A stretch of 64,000 nt of DNA from contig JAGBAO010000013.1 in assembly GCA_017938925.1 (NCBI GenBank), positions 62,001 to 126,000 on the forward strand, read 5' to 3'. The DNA comes from Bacteroidales bacterium. GTDB taxonomy: Bacteria; Bacteroidota; Bacteroidia; Bacteroidales; UBA932. The translations under genes were made by a program, and so were the position numbers. This document shows positions 8,068 to 16,021 of this stretch, one piece after another. The notes under the pieces were generated by a model, which saw only the letters and a list, made by a program, of their open reading frames with translations, made no database searches and was not told where the DNA came from. Position 1 is the first letter of the stretch, and every line of letters starts with the position of its first letter.

Positions 8068-8231
8068 GGGAGGGACGGTTGAAAAACTAAATCCCTCCCA
8101 ACTGCGTTGGGCCCAGACCGGCGGGCTAAAGCCCTACTGCTCGTGCACGAAAGTCCACTGGACTTTCTCTAAAGACACTCACGACCGTTCACGAGGCCAC
8201 GGGCGGCCACGGTTTTTCAACCGTCCCTCCC
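8068..8231 (+). repeat. 164-nt structured element closed by a perfect 20-bp inverted repeat
   Basis: The left arm 8068-8087 and right arm 8212-8231 are exact reverse complements. Between them are at least three smaller hairpins: CCCAAC/GTTGGG near 8097-8111, GGGC/GCCC near 8123-8134, and GAAAGTCCA/TGGACTTTC near 8149-8166. The whole could fold as a multibranched RNA or be a miniature inverted-repeat element. It lies between the gene remnant and its likely terminator, and has no open frame. Confidence 0.6.
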
Positions 8232-8242
8232 CGCTCAACGCC

Positions 8243-8288
8243 AGACACAGAGACATCCTTTCGAGGGTGTCTCTTTTTGTTTGTGTCT
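8243..8288 (+). terminator. rho-independent terminator
   Basis: Arms 8249-8258 and 8265-8274 pair over 10 bp with one G-U pair, followed by TTTTTG. A second outer pairing (AGACACA at 8243 with TGTGTCT at 8282) flanks it. It would stop transcription coming from the gene remnant and the structured element. Confidence 0.7.
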
Positions 8289-8320
8289 GTGGCTGAAGGT
8301 CTTGTTGCTTCTCCCTCAAG

Positions 8321-8512
8321 GACCGACAGGCAGAGAATCGCCTTCAAAGCTGCCTGACGGTCCCGGAAACGGCCCCAAAACCCGGAAAACGAGGACCGAC
8401 AGGCAGAGAATCGCCTTCAAAGCGGCCTGATGGTCCCGAAAACGGCCTCAAAACCCGGAAAACGAGCACCGACAGGCAGAGAATCGCCTCCAAAACTGCC
8501 TGACGGTTCATC
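8321..8512. repeat. three tandem copies of a 73-bp hairpin repeat
   Basis: Units start at 8321, 8394 and 8467, giving an exact period of 73 bp; the third copy is incomplete. Each begins with a near-perfect 13-bp hairpin (GACCGACAGGCAG ... CTGCCTGACGGTC) with a 16-nt loop, followed in the first two by a spacer ending CCCGGAAAACGAG. Substitutions between copies fall on both arms. There are no unique spacers, so it is not a CRISPR array. Confidence 0.8.
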
Positions 8513-8593
8513 TCCGGCACCCACACGAATACCCAATGAGCGCCCTGTTTCCGATGGGTCGCAGATAGTCTGCAGATTCCTGATGACAAACCC

Positions 8594-8623
8594 TTGTATT
8601 CCATACGAATTTGTCTAACTTTG
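8594..8623 (+). promoter_or_regulatory. Bacteroidales-type promoter
   Basis: TTG at 8594-8596, a 19-nt spacer, then TAACTTTG at 8616-8623 match the -33/-7 pattern of the Bacteroidales primary sigma factor. It faces the methyltransferase gene at 8775 and leaves a leader of about 145 nt. Confidence 0.6.
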
Positions 8624-8774
8624 GACAGATAAATCGGAATTATAGAACTCAATGGATTTCAGAACTTTTGGCAAATATGGTTCGCCGACCCTGCTTCTGA
8701 ACCCGGGCCTGGGGATCCCGTATGAGATATTCCGACCTCTGATCGGATGGCAGAAAGAATAGCAAGAACGCAAT

Positions 8775-9446
8775 ATGAATAAATCTTTATTGACACAGTC
8801 ATTGATAAAATTCCTCTCGGGAGTCATTATTGTCGGCCTCCTGATTTTTCTGCCGGCCGGATCTTTCTCCTATTGGCAGGGATGGCTGCTTATGGGGGTC
8901 CTGTTTGTGCCTATGTTCGTTGCCGGGTTCATCCTGATGGCCAGGAATCCCGACCTGCTCCGTAAGAGGCTGGATGCAAAGGAAAAGGAAAGCGAGCAGA
9001 AAACCGTCGTGGCTTTGAGCGGTCTGCTGTTCATTGCTGCTTTTATCACAGCAGGACTTAACTGGCGCTCAGGCTGGCTTGTCATGCCGGACTACGCAGT
9101 ATGGACGGCAGCCGTTGTCTTTATTGGGTCATACCTGCTCTATGCAGAAGTCCTCAGGGAGAACACTTATCTGTCACGCACCATAGAGGTGCAGGAAGGA
9201 CAGAAAGTCATTGATACCGGACTATATGGCATTGTGCGTCATCCTATGTATCTGGCAACAGTCATCATGTTTCTATCAATGCCGCTGGTCCTCGGATCTC
9301 CGATATCATTCATCATCATGCTTGCATACATACCCGTGATCGCCAATAGAATCAGGAATGAGGAGACAATCCTCTCAGAAGGTCTGGACGGCTACAAGGA
9401 GTATATGAAGCGTGTAAAGTATAGGGTAATTCCATTCATATGGTAA
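8775..9446 (+). CDS. isoprenylcysteine carboxyl methyltransferase family protein
   Basis: This is a 223-residue multi-pass membrane protein with about five hydrophobic segments. The C-terminal block is diagnostic: GLYGIVRHPMYLATV, then RIRNEE, GYKEYMKRVKYRVIPF. This His-Pro and Arg...Glu-Glu pattern binds S-adenosylmethionine in the ICMT/PEMT superfamily. Bacterial members methylate unknown small molecules or lipids, because bacteria lack prenylated CaaX proteins. It has its own promoter. The stop is followed 4 nt later by a broken twin-arginine leader, so a second gene once followed. Confidence 0.85.
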   Translation: MNKSLLTQSLIKFLSGVIIVGLLIFLPAGSFSYWQGWLLMGVLFVPMFVAGFILMARNPDLLRKRLDAKEKESEQKTVVALSGLLFIAAFITAGLNWRSGWLVMPDYAVWTAAVVFIGSYLLYAEVLRENTYLSRTIEVQEGQKVIDTGLYGIVRHPMYLATVIMFLSMPLVLGSPISFIIMLAYIPVIANRIRNEETILSEGLDGYKEYMKRVKYRVIPFIW

Positions 9447-9450
9447 TATC

Positions 9451-9550
9451 ATGAACAGGCGGGACTTTCTCAAACAATCAGCATCTGCACTGGGGGGCCC
9501 TTGCAACAATAAGCATGTTGGAGATGGGAAATACCCAGGACGATAAATGA
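9451..9550 (+). pseudogene. broken twin-arginine signal peptide gene remnant
   Basis: From the ATG at 9451 the frame reads MNRRDFLKQSASALG, a textbook Tat leader. It then meets a run of six G at 9492-9497. As written, the frame turns to unrelated residues and stops at 9546. If one G is removed, it continues as ALATISMLEMGNTQDDK and stops at 9550. Even the repaired frame is only 32 codons. This is a truncated relic of an exported protein, with a possible one-base error in the G run. Confidence 0.5.
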
Positions 9551-9618
9551 ATACGCACTCCATCGAGTTACCTCAGACCGAACAGTTCAGCGACAGGACG
9601 GAAGGTTCCGGATGAGCA

Positions 9619-10869
9619 TCAGAGAGCAGCAAGGAAGGCTTCGAAAAGAGGCTTGCAGCGACCAGGGAAGACTATGTGGTGGTTTCCGATCGGGGTCTTC
9701 AGGAAGTATTCCGAGCAGATGTCAGTCCGCGTGGCAGCGGCTCCGTCAAGCCGGATGACTATCTGGGTGCGGCAGAGATCCTTCTCGGACTGATTCCGAA
9801 GGAGTTCCGCCTCAGAGCAGAAACTGCGGGAGAGATCTCCTGAAACCTTGAAGACAGTTACTCCCCCGACAGGAAGGTCACCGCAGATGGCTATTCCGAT
9901 GCCGGACTCGAAGTGGGTGTTGAATCCGTATTTCTGAACCATGTTCAGCGGCACGGTGCAATGGGCAAACAATATCTCCCCTGTTTCCGGATCAATGCGG
10001 GAAGGATTTGCCTGAAAACCGCAGCAACCTGTCAGAGCATTGCCTATAGTCATGGATAGAAGCGCCGGAACATCACCTTCGCATCCGGCAGGTATGCCTT
10101 CCGCATTTAGCATCGCCAGAGCCAGGCATCCCGTATTACCCAAGGAGTCAAGAAGATCGAAACACCTGAGAGTCAAGCCGGATAATCCATATCTGTCAAT
10201 TATCCTTTTCAGTGCGACATATATTCTGACGGCACCGTCTGCGTATTTTCTCAGCGCAGCAGGAGCCTTCCTGTCGAAAGCATGCATGACGGACCGAGCA
10301 CCCTCACCCAGCATATCCGCATCAACCTTTGCAAACTCATCGACAAGTTCCTGAACAGGAAGATCCACAAGGGTGATTCCCAGCTTGTCCTTCACCTTGT
10401 CTCTGTCCGGAGCACTGGAAATCAGCCAGTCAGAGGGTTCACCGATTATTCCCAGACGCAAGCCGGAGAGTCTGGCCTTAGCAGCCGCCACCTTACACAA
10501 CACACCGATTCTGTCGGCAATATAATCCACACTTCCGTGAATGATCTCACCTGAGCGCCCCTGCATATTGAGATATGAGAGGATCTCCATGGACGCCGCA
10601 AGCGAATTGCTCTTGCCGGAAGTCAGGATCCTAACCGGGCCATCCATCACAGGAAAGATTTCCTTGAAAAGTCCCTCCGTGCCTCCAGTGCGCACATAGA
10701 TCAGATCCAGGTCGTGACTTCCATAATCTGAAAAATCCGGTCCGCGGAAATCAAACGAGAGGCCTGCCGCCTTCTCGATTTCAGAGACGAAGGCGGCAGA
10801 TGCCGCATTCACAGCCGCCTCATCATGCAGCGGCGAGGTCAAGGTATATAAACCAACGCGATAGGTCAT
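9619..10869 (-). CDS. L-fucose/L-arabinose isomerase-like protein
   Basis: This is a 416-residue cytoplasmic protein. It has an N-terminal part with IYVRTGGTEG and the C-terminal fucose-isomerase-like features: a GDVPALLSMTIGNALTG block, a HCTVPLNM block, HFESGIGIAI and a closing PIGNHHIVFPG. These correspond to the metal/substrate region of L-fucose and L-arabinose isomerase folds. It is shorter than true FucI (about 590 aa), so the reaction is uncertain; an aldose-ketose isomerase-like role is a reasonable guess. It is divergent from the threonine aldolase gene, with 83 nt between the starts. Confidence 0.7.
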   Translation of the reverse strand: MTYRVGLYTLTSPLHDEAAVNAASAAFVSEIEKAAGLSFDFRGPDFSDYGSHDLDLIYVRTGGTEGLFKEIFPVMDGPVRILTSGKSNSLAASMEILSYLNMQGRSGEIIHGSVDYIADRIGVLCKVAAAKARLSGLRLGIIGEPSDWLISSAPDRDKVKDKLGITLVDLPVQELVDEFAKVDADMLGEGARSVMHAFDRKAPAALRKYADGAVRIYVALKRIIDRYGLSGLTLRCFDLLDSLGNTGCLALAMLNAEGIPAGCEGDVPALLSMTIGNALTGCCGFQANPSRIDPETGEILFAHCTVPLNMVQKYGFNTHFESGIGIAICGDLPVGGVTVFKVSGDLSRSFCSEAELLRNQSEKDLCRTQIVIRLDGAAATRTDICSEYFLKTPIGNHHIVFPGRCKPLFEAFLAAL

Positions 10870-10952
10870 GGCATTAATTGTTTATTTCACAAAATTATAC
10901 ATTTAGGGCGGAATTTCATATCTTCGTGAAAACTTTAGATTATAGGAGCCTT

Positions 10953-11984
10953 ATGATATATTTCGATTCAGACTATATGGCAGGTGCCCATCCGGAAGTG
11001 ATGGACCGGCTGATGGAGACCAACTTCGAACAGACCACAGGATACGGCAGCGACGCCTACACTGCAAATGCATCCAGACTGATCCGGAAAGCATGCGATG
11101 CGCCTCATGCCCGCGTGCATTTCCTTGTAGGAGGCACGCAGACCAACGCCACCGTGATTGACGGAATTCTTGCCCGTCATGAGGGCGTGCTTGCCGCTGA
11201 AAGCGGACATATAAACGTACATGAGTCAGGAGCGATAGAGGCCACCGGACATAAGGTCCTTACACTTCCCTCCTATCAGGGGAAAGTCTCGGCAGATGAC
11301 ATAAGGCAGTATATATCTTCCTTCTACAAGGACGACTCCTATGAGCACATGGTCGCTCCCGGCATGCTGTACATATCCTTCCCCACCGAATATGGAACCA
11401 TATACAGTCTGAAGGAACTTGAAGACATCAGTTCCGCATGCCACGAAGCCGGGATTCCGCTTTTCATAGACGGAGCGCGCCTCGGCTTCGGACTGGCTGC
11501 ACAGGGTAATGATGTGACGCTCAATGACATCGCACGTCTGGCAGATGTCTTCTATATCGGAGGAACCAAGGTGGGAGCACTCTTCGGTGAGGCCGTAGTG
11601 GTGACCAACCCTTCTCTTCTGCGGCATTTCACTCCGCTGATCAAGCAGCATGGGGCTCTTCTGGCCAAGGGCAGGCTTCTGGGTCTGCAGTTTGAGGCAC
11701 TGTTTGCAGACGGGCTGTATTTCAGAATAGGCAGGGAGACAGTAGAAAAAGCAGTCAGACTTAAGGCCGCATTTGAGGATCACGGTTTCAAGGCTGCGAT
11801 AGACTCCCCTACCAACCAGCAGTTCTTCACACTTCCCAATACGGTGATAGACCGCCTCAAGGAGAACGTCAGCTTCGAGATGTGGGGACCGCGAGGAGAG
11901 ACGGAAAGCACTGTGCGGTTCGTCACAGGATGGTCAACCACTGATGAGAATATAGACAGGCTTGCATCTTACCTGTCCATCTGA
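10953..11984 (+). CDS. ltaE: low-specificity L-threonine aldolase
   Basis: This is a PLP-dependent fold-type I aldolase that splits L-threonine or L-allo-threonine to glycine and acetaldehyde. I chose the ATG at 10953 because the product then starts MIYFDSDYMAGAHPEV, typical for the family; the longer frame uses a TTG. In the 343-residue product, FLVGGTQTNA (about 58-66) holds the phosphate, IDGARLGFG includes Asp173, and YIGGTKVGAL carries the Schiff-base Lys206. Length is normal. Its last 16 nt overlap the convergent acetyltransferase gene. Assignment is firm; substrate stereochemistry is not determined by sequence. Confidence 0.88.
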   Translation: MIYFDSDYMAGAHPEVMDRLMETNFEQTTGYGSDAYTANASRLIRKACDAPHARVHFLVGGTQTNATVIDGILARHEGVLAAESGHINVHESGAIEATGHKVLTLPSYQGKVSADDIRQYISSFYKDDSYEHMVAPGMLYISFPTEYGTIYSLKELEDISSACHEAGIPLFIDGARLGFGLAAQGNDVTLNDIARLADVFYIGGTKVGALFGEAVVVTNPSLLRHFTPLIKQHGALLAKGRLLGLQFEALFADGLYFRIGRETVEKAVRLKAAFEDHGFKAAIDSPTNQQFFTLPNTVIDRLKENVSFEMWGPRGETESTVRFVTGWSTTDENIDRLASYLSI

Positions 11985-12451
11985 TAGGCCTCGCGGGGAT
12001 CCCCGTTTGACAGAAGTATCGTTCCGCAATGGACAAAACCATATCCCGAGAGGACATGGTGCATGATCACGTTGTCCCTATGGGTGTCGATACGGATGGA
12101 AGACGCACGCTCAAACGCCCAGTCCAGCAGGGTCCTGGCAGCATTGTGGCCAGGCTCTGAGACGGCAATGCGGTGGATGACATGATATGGCGAATCATTC
12201 AGCCATTTGCCGTCATATATGCGTGCATAGGTCGGGTCCGGCCCTGGGATGAACGCCATCGTGGCTATGACCGTGCCCTGCCTGCACAGGACGACACAAT
12301 GCCCGGCGTCAATATCCTGACGGACAATCTCTTCCGAGGGATAGCCGTCATTCCACTGATGGAGGTTTCCGCTGCTGCGCATTATACCGCGGGCACTACG
12401 GAATATCTCCATAAGGACCGGCAGGTCCTCATATGTCGCTTTTCTTATCAT
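11969..12451 (-). CDS. GNAT family N-acetyltransferase
   Basis: This is a 160-residue GNAT fold starting MIRKATYEDLPVLMEIF, with a central YHVIHRIAVSEPGHNAARTLLDWAFERA block that corresponds to the acetyl-CoA binding motif A, followed by RIDTHRDN and a GYGFVHCGTI motif B. The substrate is unknown. It overlaps the frameshifted HD gene by 4 nt at its start (ATGA-type coupling) and is the last gene of a three-gene - strand operon. Confidence 0.8.
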   Translation of the reverse strand: MIRKATYEDLPVLMEIFRSARGIMRSSGNLHQWNDGYPSEEIVRQDIDAGHCVVLCRQGTVIATMAFIPGPDPTYARIYDGKWLNDSPYHVIHRIAVSEPGHNAARTLLDWAFERASSIRIDTHRDNVIMHHVLSGYGFVHCGTILLSNGDPREAYQMDR

Positions 12452-13124
12452 TTCTCAGACAGCAATTTATCCAAAGCGCCTGTTACAACGGCACGGACTG
12501 CATCATCATCGGCGATAACCTCACGCAACTCATTCAGCCGCAACGCATTGTCGCTCCAAGGAATCCAGAGACGGAGATAGCCTCCATAACCGTATTTTTC
12601 CCTGAGGTGGGCAACAGCACGGTCTATATGGCCCTGACGGTCAAGGTCCGGATAATGCTTCATGCCATATTGCAGCGTGCGTACGATGATCGTCGGACCG
12701 TCAATCACCCTGTCGGCCTCAGCCACCAGCATTCCATATATGCTGCGCGGAGGAGTCTTTCCCGAAGCACGATGGTCTTCTGCCGCCTGCGCTATCACTT
12801 CGATCTGTTCCTCATCAAACCACTCCCTGAGCCTCTGGTCAACCCTTATTATTACACCGGAGTCGAGATGATGTCTGTCACGGCCACCGGAAAGGCCGAG
12901 ATCATGACAGGCCGCAGCAGTCAGAAGCATGGCAGGATCCACCTCCACCGCCCACTGCGGTTCAGGATTGTCGGCCAGCCCCCCCCGGAACGGTCTGCAA
13001 GCAGTTTCATGGACTGCTCCATCACGGTGAGGGCATGGTCCTCACGATGGGCAGCATCAAAGGCAGCATAGCGGGGAACGATCTCCCCGTAAAGATATTT
13101 TTCAAGGGTTTCCGGAATCGTCAT
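12448..13124 (-). pseudogene. HD-domain phosphohydrolase, frameshifted
   Basis: Two overlapping frames together make one HD-domain protein of about 225 residues. The first (from 13124) reads MTIPETLEKYLYGEIVPRY then AHREDHALTVMEQS, giving the first metal-binding His. The second contains TAAACHDLGL (the HD pair), RDRHHLDSG and AEDHRAS. The switch falls at a run of eight C (12979-12986; G on the coding strand). Adding one base, or removing two, joins the frames through LADNPEPQWAVEVDP. It could be a genuine loss-of-function, a phase-variable tract, or a sequencing/assembly error. It overlaps its neighbours by 4 nt at both ends, a sign that it was once a normal operon member. Confidence 0.7.
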
Positions 13125-13528
13125 CTGAGGATCTGATCAAGAAGAGGATATATCTCCTCCTCGGTTTCATAAGGATGGATATGAAAATACGGATTGCCTG
13201 TCAGCATGGCAGAGAGCTGGGTCTTGGTCCTGTCATAGAATATGTGGCACGGCTTTCCGAACTTCTCGGCATATGCGAGTTCATAGCCCACACCCAGGGA
13301 CGGGCAGGTGCACTCCCCGATCAGGACGTCGCTTTCCCTGAGCCAGGCAGTGTCCTGGTCATATATCTCCACATCCCTCTTCCCCTGTTCGAGGAGGTTC
13401 AGATGCGGACTTCCCACATGCTCTGTCAGAACCACCGCTGTCTTCTGCAGATATCTGATGATGCGCCCATATAGTTCCGCATCGACACGTCCGCCTCTGA
13501 TGGAGCCGGCAAAATATACTTTTCTCAT
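13121..13528 (-). CDS. nucleoside 2-deoxyribosyltransferase-like protein
   Basis: I start at the ATG giving MRKVYFAGSIRGGR, because the longer frame is upstream of any sensible start. The 135-residue product has YFAGSIRGG at its N terminus, VEIYDQDTAWLRESDVLIGECT in the middle, and GVGYELAYA with the conserved Glu. This is the pattern of the nucleoside 2-deoxyribosyltransferase / DNPH1 (Rcl) family, which cleaves or exchanges the N-glycosidic bond of deoxynucleosides or their 5'-phosphates. It heads the - strand operon with the HD and GNAT genes, which fits nucleotide salvage or house-cleaning. Confidence 0.78.
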   Translation of the reverse strand: MRKVYFAGSIRGGRVDAELYGRIIRYLQKTAVVLTEHVGSPHLNLLEQGKRDVEIYDQDTAWLRESDVLIGECTCPSLGVGYELAYAEKFGKPCHIFYDRTKTQLSAMLTGNPYFHIHPYETEEEIYPLLDQILR

Positions 13529-13657
13529 TGCATGAAACATTTGGACAAATATAGCACATTTCCATACATCGGGAATTTTCACGCCTGTAAAAATGAGGAT
13601 TGTCTGCCCTATCGAGAGAATGTATCTGTCGCAAAAGCATTCACTGATGTCAATTAC

Positions 13658-13688
13658 TTGACCGTTAAACTATGTTTTTATATCTTTG
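13658..13688 (+). promoter_or_regulatory. Bacteroidales-type promoter
   Basis: TTG at 13658-13660, 20 nt, then TATCTTTG at 13681-13688, followed after 17 nt by the ATG at 13706. It drives the metallo-beta-lactamase-fold gene and probably the acyltransferase behind it. Confidence 0.65.
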
Positions 13689-13705
13689 CTGAACAAGGAA
13701 ACGAC

Positions 13706-14722
13706 ATGTACAGGAAACTCCTCATATTGACAATCTGGCTCTGCCTGTGCCCGGGGCTTGAAGCACAGATAGTCACATCATACGACAGACCATCCAGGAA
13801 TGAATTCAAAAAGGCGGTGAACGTTGTGCTCCATCAGACAACATGTTCATTGTCAGACAAGGAGACACGAATAAAAGCCATGAGAGTGATTCAGTGTGAG
13901 ATGAACAATTTCCCACCTGAGCAATGGCGTGACTACAAAGAGCTTGACAGACCGGACAGAATTGCAGCCCTGGAGAGAAGCGGAACCCTTTATTTCTACA
14001 GGAAAGCGATGGAAAAGGTGCTGGATGAGCTGGAATCCACAGTCGTAAGTCATGGACATATGGTCATGTGGAATCTATACAATATGGGCTACATCATCAA
14101 GACACCTTCACATGTGTTCTGCATTGATCTGGTGCATAAGCACATGGAAGATTTCGCCCCGTATCTTGACTTTGCGCTCATCACTCATCGGCACAGGGAT
14201 CATGGATCGTCAGATGAATTTGAGGCATTCGCTTCTGCTGGTGTGCCTGTCTATGCTGGATATCTCCCGTCAGAAAAGCCTGAAACACTGGAATGGAACT
14301 TTGTGGAAGATGGTGAAACCTTTACAATAGACGGAATCACAATTACCGGAAAGAGGGCTGACCATCATAAGGACCGGGGATTCCAGATGATAACCGTTTA
14401 TGAGATCGACTGTGGTGACGACACCGGCAACACCGTGATCTATCACTCCGGAGATGCCTGTGACTACGAACAGTTTGAGTCACAAAAGTCCGTGGATTTC
14501 TTCATATTCCATACTGATGTCGGACTTGACATCCAGAGGGCTATTGACAAGATCAAGCCCGAGTATGCCATTTTCTCTCATGCGTGGGAACTGGCGCACA
14601 AAATAGAGAAATATCGGTGGACCATTGATGACCTCCTGGACAGGTCGTCAAGGATAGTGAACTTCCCGGCAGAAAGGATACTCCTGCCATGCTGGGGAGA
14701 AAAGATCGTTTATTCAAAATAA
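13706..14722 (+). CDS. exported metallo-beta-lactamase-fold hydrolase
   Basis: The ATG at 13706 gives a clear signal peptide (MYRKLLILTIWLCLCPGLEA) and sits just after a good promoter; the longer frame has neither. The 338-residue product carries THRHRDHGSS, the HxHxDH zinc motif of metallo-beta-lactamase-fold enzymes. Later come KRADHHKDRG and IYHSGDACDYEQF, which supply the remaining ligands (His and the bridging Asp). An alpha-helical region of about 100 residues precedes the catalytic domain. The closest architecture is UlaG-like hydrolases, but the substrate is unknown. The next gene starts 5 nt after its stop. Confidence 0.78.
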   Translation: MYRKLLILTIWLCLCPGLEAQIVTSYDRPSRNEFKKAVNVVLHQTTCSLSDKETRIKAMRVIQCEMNNFPPEQWRDYKELDRPDRIAALERSGTLYFYRKAMEKVLDELESTVVSHGHMVMWNLYNMGYIIKTPSHVFCIDLVHKHMEDFAPYLDFALITHRHRDHGSSDEFEAFASAGVPVYAGYLPSEKPETLEWNFVEDGETFTIDGITITGKRADHHKDRGFQMITVYEIDCGDDTGNTVIYHSGDACDYEQFESQKSVDFFIFHTDVGLDIQRAIDKIKPEYAIFSHAWELAHKIEKYRWTIDDLLDRSSRIVNFPAERILLPCWGEKIVYSK

Positions 14723-14727
14723 TTCAT

Positions 14728-15813
14728 ATGAAGAGAATAGTATTTTTGGACTATGTGCGAGTGTTCGCCTGCTTTCTGGTGATGCTGGTCCATGCCGCGG
14801 AGAATTTTTATGGAGCCGCATCCGGTGAACTTGCCGGACCGCAATCCTTCCTTCAGAACGAGGCCGACAGGCTTTGGGTGTCCGTATATGACGGATTTTC
14901 CAGAATGGCTGTTCCGCTTTTCATGATCGTGTCGGCCTTTCTGCTTGTGCCGATGAAGAAGGGGCAGAGTTCATGGCAGTTCTACCAGAGCCGCATCAGG
15001 CGTATAGTGCCGCCGCTGCTGTTCTTCATGATTGTCTATAGCGTACTGCCCCTTGCCTGGGGACAGACTGACTCTGCTACAGCACTGACCGATCTTTCAA
15101 GGATAGCCCTGAACTTCCCTACCCTGGCCGGACATTTCTGGTTCATGTATCCTCTGATCGGCATCTACCTGTTCATTCCGATAATATCACCTTGGCTTGA
15201 GAAGGCAAGTGCCCGCGAAGAGCGGCTGTTCATAGGCCTGTTCATGCTGTCCACATGCATCCCATACCTCAACAGATGGTGCGGAGAAGTGTGGGGACAG
15301 TGTTTCTGGAACGAATACCACATGCTGTGGAACTTCTCCGGATATCTGGGATATGTCGTCCTTGCCCACTACATCCGAGTGCATCTTGACTGGAGCAGGA
15401 CAAAAAGATTCTGGACCGGTCTTGCAGCCATGACGGCAGGAGCAGCTGCTACCATATATTCATTCTACGTTCAGGCTGTGCCTGGAGTCCTGCACTCAAC
15501 GCCTGTCATCGAACTGGGCTGGGCATTCTGTACGATCAACTGCGTGGTCCTGACAGCAGGAGCCTTCCTAATGTTCACATGCATTGAGCAGAAGGAGGCA
15601 CCCAAGTGGATCACAGACATGTCCAGACTGTCATACGGCATGTATCTGATGCATCTGCTCTGGCTGGGTGTCTGGGTGACTCTGTTCAAGGATACCCTTG
15701 CACTTCCGACCGTGGCGGCAATCCCTGCCATCGGCCTCTGCACCTTCCTGACATGCTACCTGAACACGAAACTTATTTCCCTCATTCCGGGAAGCAGATG
15801 GCTGATCGGCTGA
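14728..15813 (+). CDS. acyltransferase 3 family membrane protein
   Basis: I chose the ATG at 14728, 5 nt after the preceding stop. The 361-residue protein has about ten membrane segments and begins KRIVFLDYVRVFACFLVMLVHAAEN, whose catalytic-type His lies in the first helix. SRIRRIVPPLLFF and an HFWFMYPLIGIYL block follow, as in acyltransferase-3 / WecH-OafA proteins that O-acetylate sugars of envelope polysaccharides. The acceptor is not known. It is probably co-transcribed with the metallo-beta-lactamase-fold gene. Confidence 0.85.
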   Translation: MKRIVFLDYVRVFACFLVMLVHAAENFYGAASGELAGPQSFLQNEADRLWVSVYDGFSRMAVPLFMIVSAFLLVPMKKGQSSWQFYQSRIRRIVPPLLFFMIVYSVLPLAWGQTDSATALTDLSRIALNFPTLAGHFWFMYPLIGIYLFIPIISPWLEKASAREERLFIGLFMLSTCIPYLNRWCGEVWGQCFWNEYHMLWNFSGYLGYVVLAHYIRVHLDWSRTKRFWTGLAAMTAGAAATIYSFYVQAVPGVLHSTPVIELGWAFCTINCVVLTAGAFLMFTCIEQKEAPKWITDMSRLSYGMYLMHLLWLGVWVTLFKDTLALPTVAAIPAIGLCTFLTCYLNTKLISLIPGSRWLIG

Positions 15814-16021
15814 TGTCTGAAGTATGACAGCATCAAGCCATCAAGGAATCATCCTCTGAAATATCCTCAAAGATTGAAAAATAAAACTGACATGAAACTT
15901 ATAAGCAAAGTACTGATCATGGGCGCATCCCTTCATAGACCATGGCACCGGAGAATACTGCTCCCCTGAGGCCGAGGCCGGACAAAGAGTAAGCCATTCT
16001 TCCTTTTTCAGATAAGTTCCA
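15814..16021. other. intergenic stretch between convergent genes, nothing recognised
   Basis: The 208 nt between the convergent acyltransferase and BASS transporter genes show no convincing hairpin or gene. Confidence 0.4.

Noticed and set aside
8321-8512. Possible CRISPR array from regular 73-bp repeats
   Set aside because: The whole 73-bp unit repeats, including the part between hairpins, so there are no unique spacers, and no cas genes are nearby.
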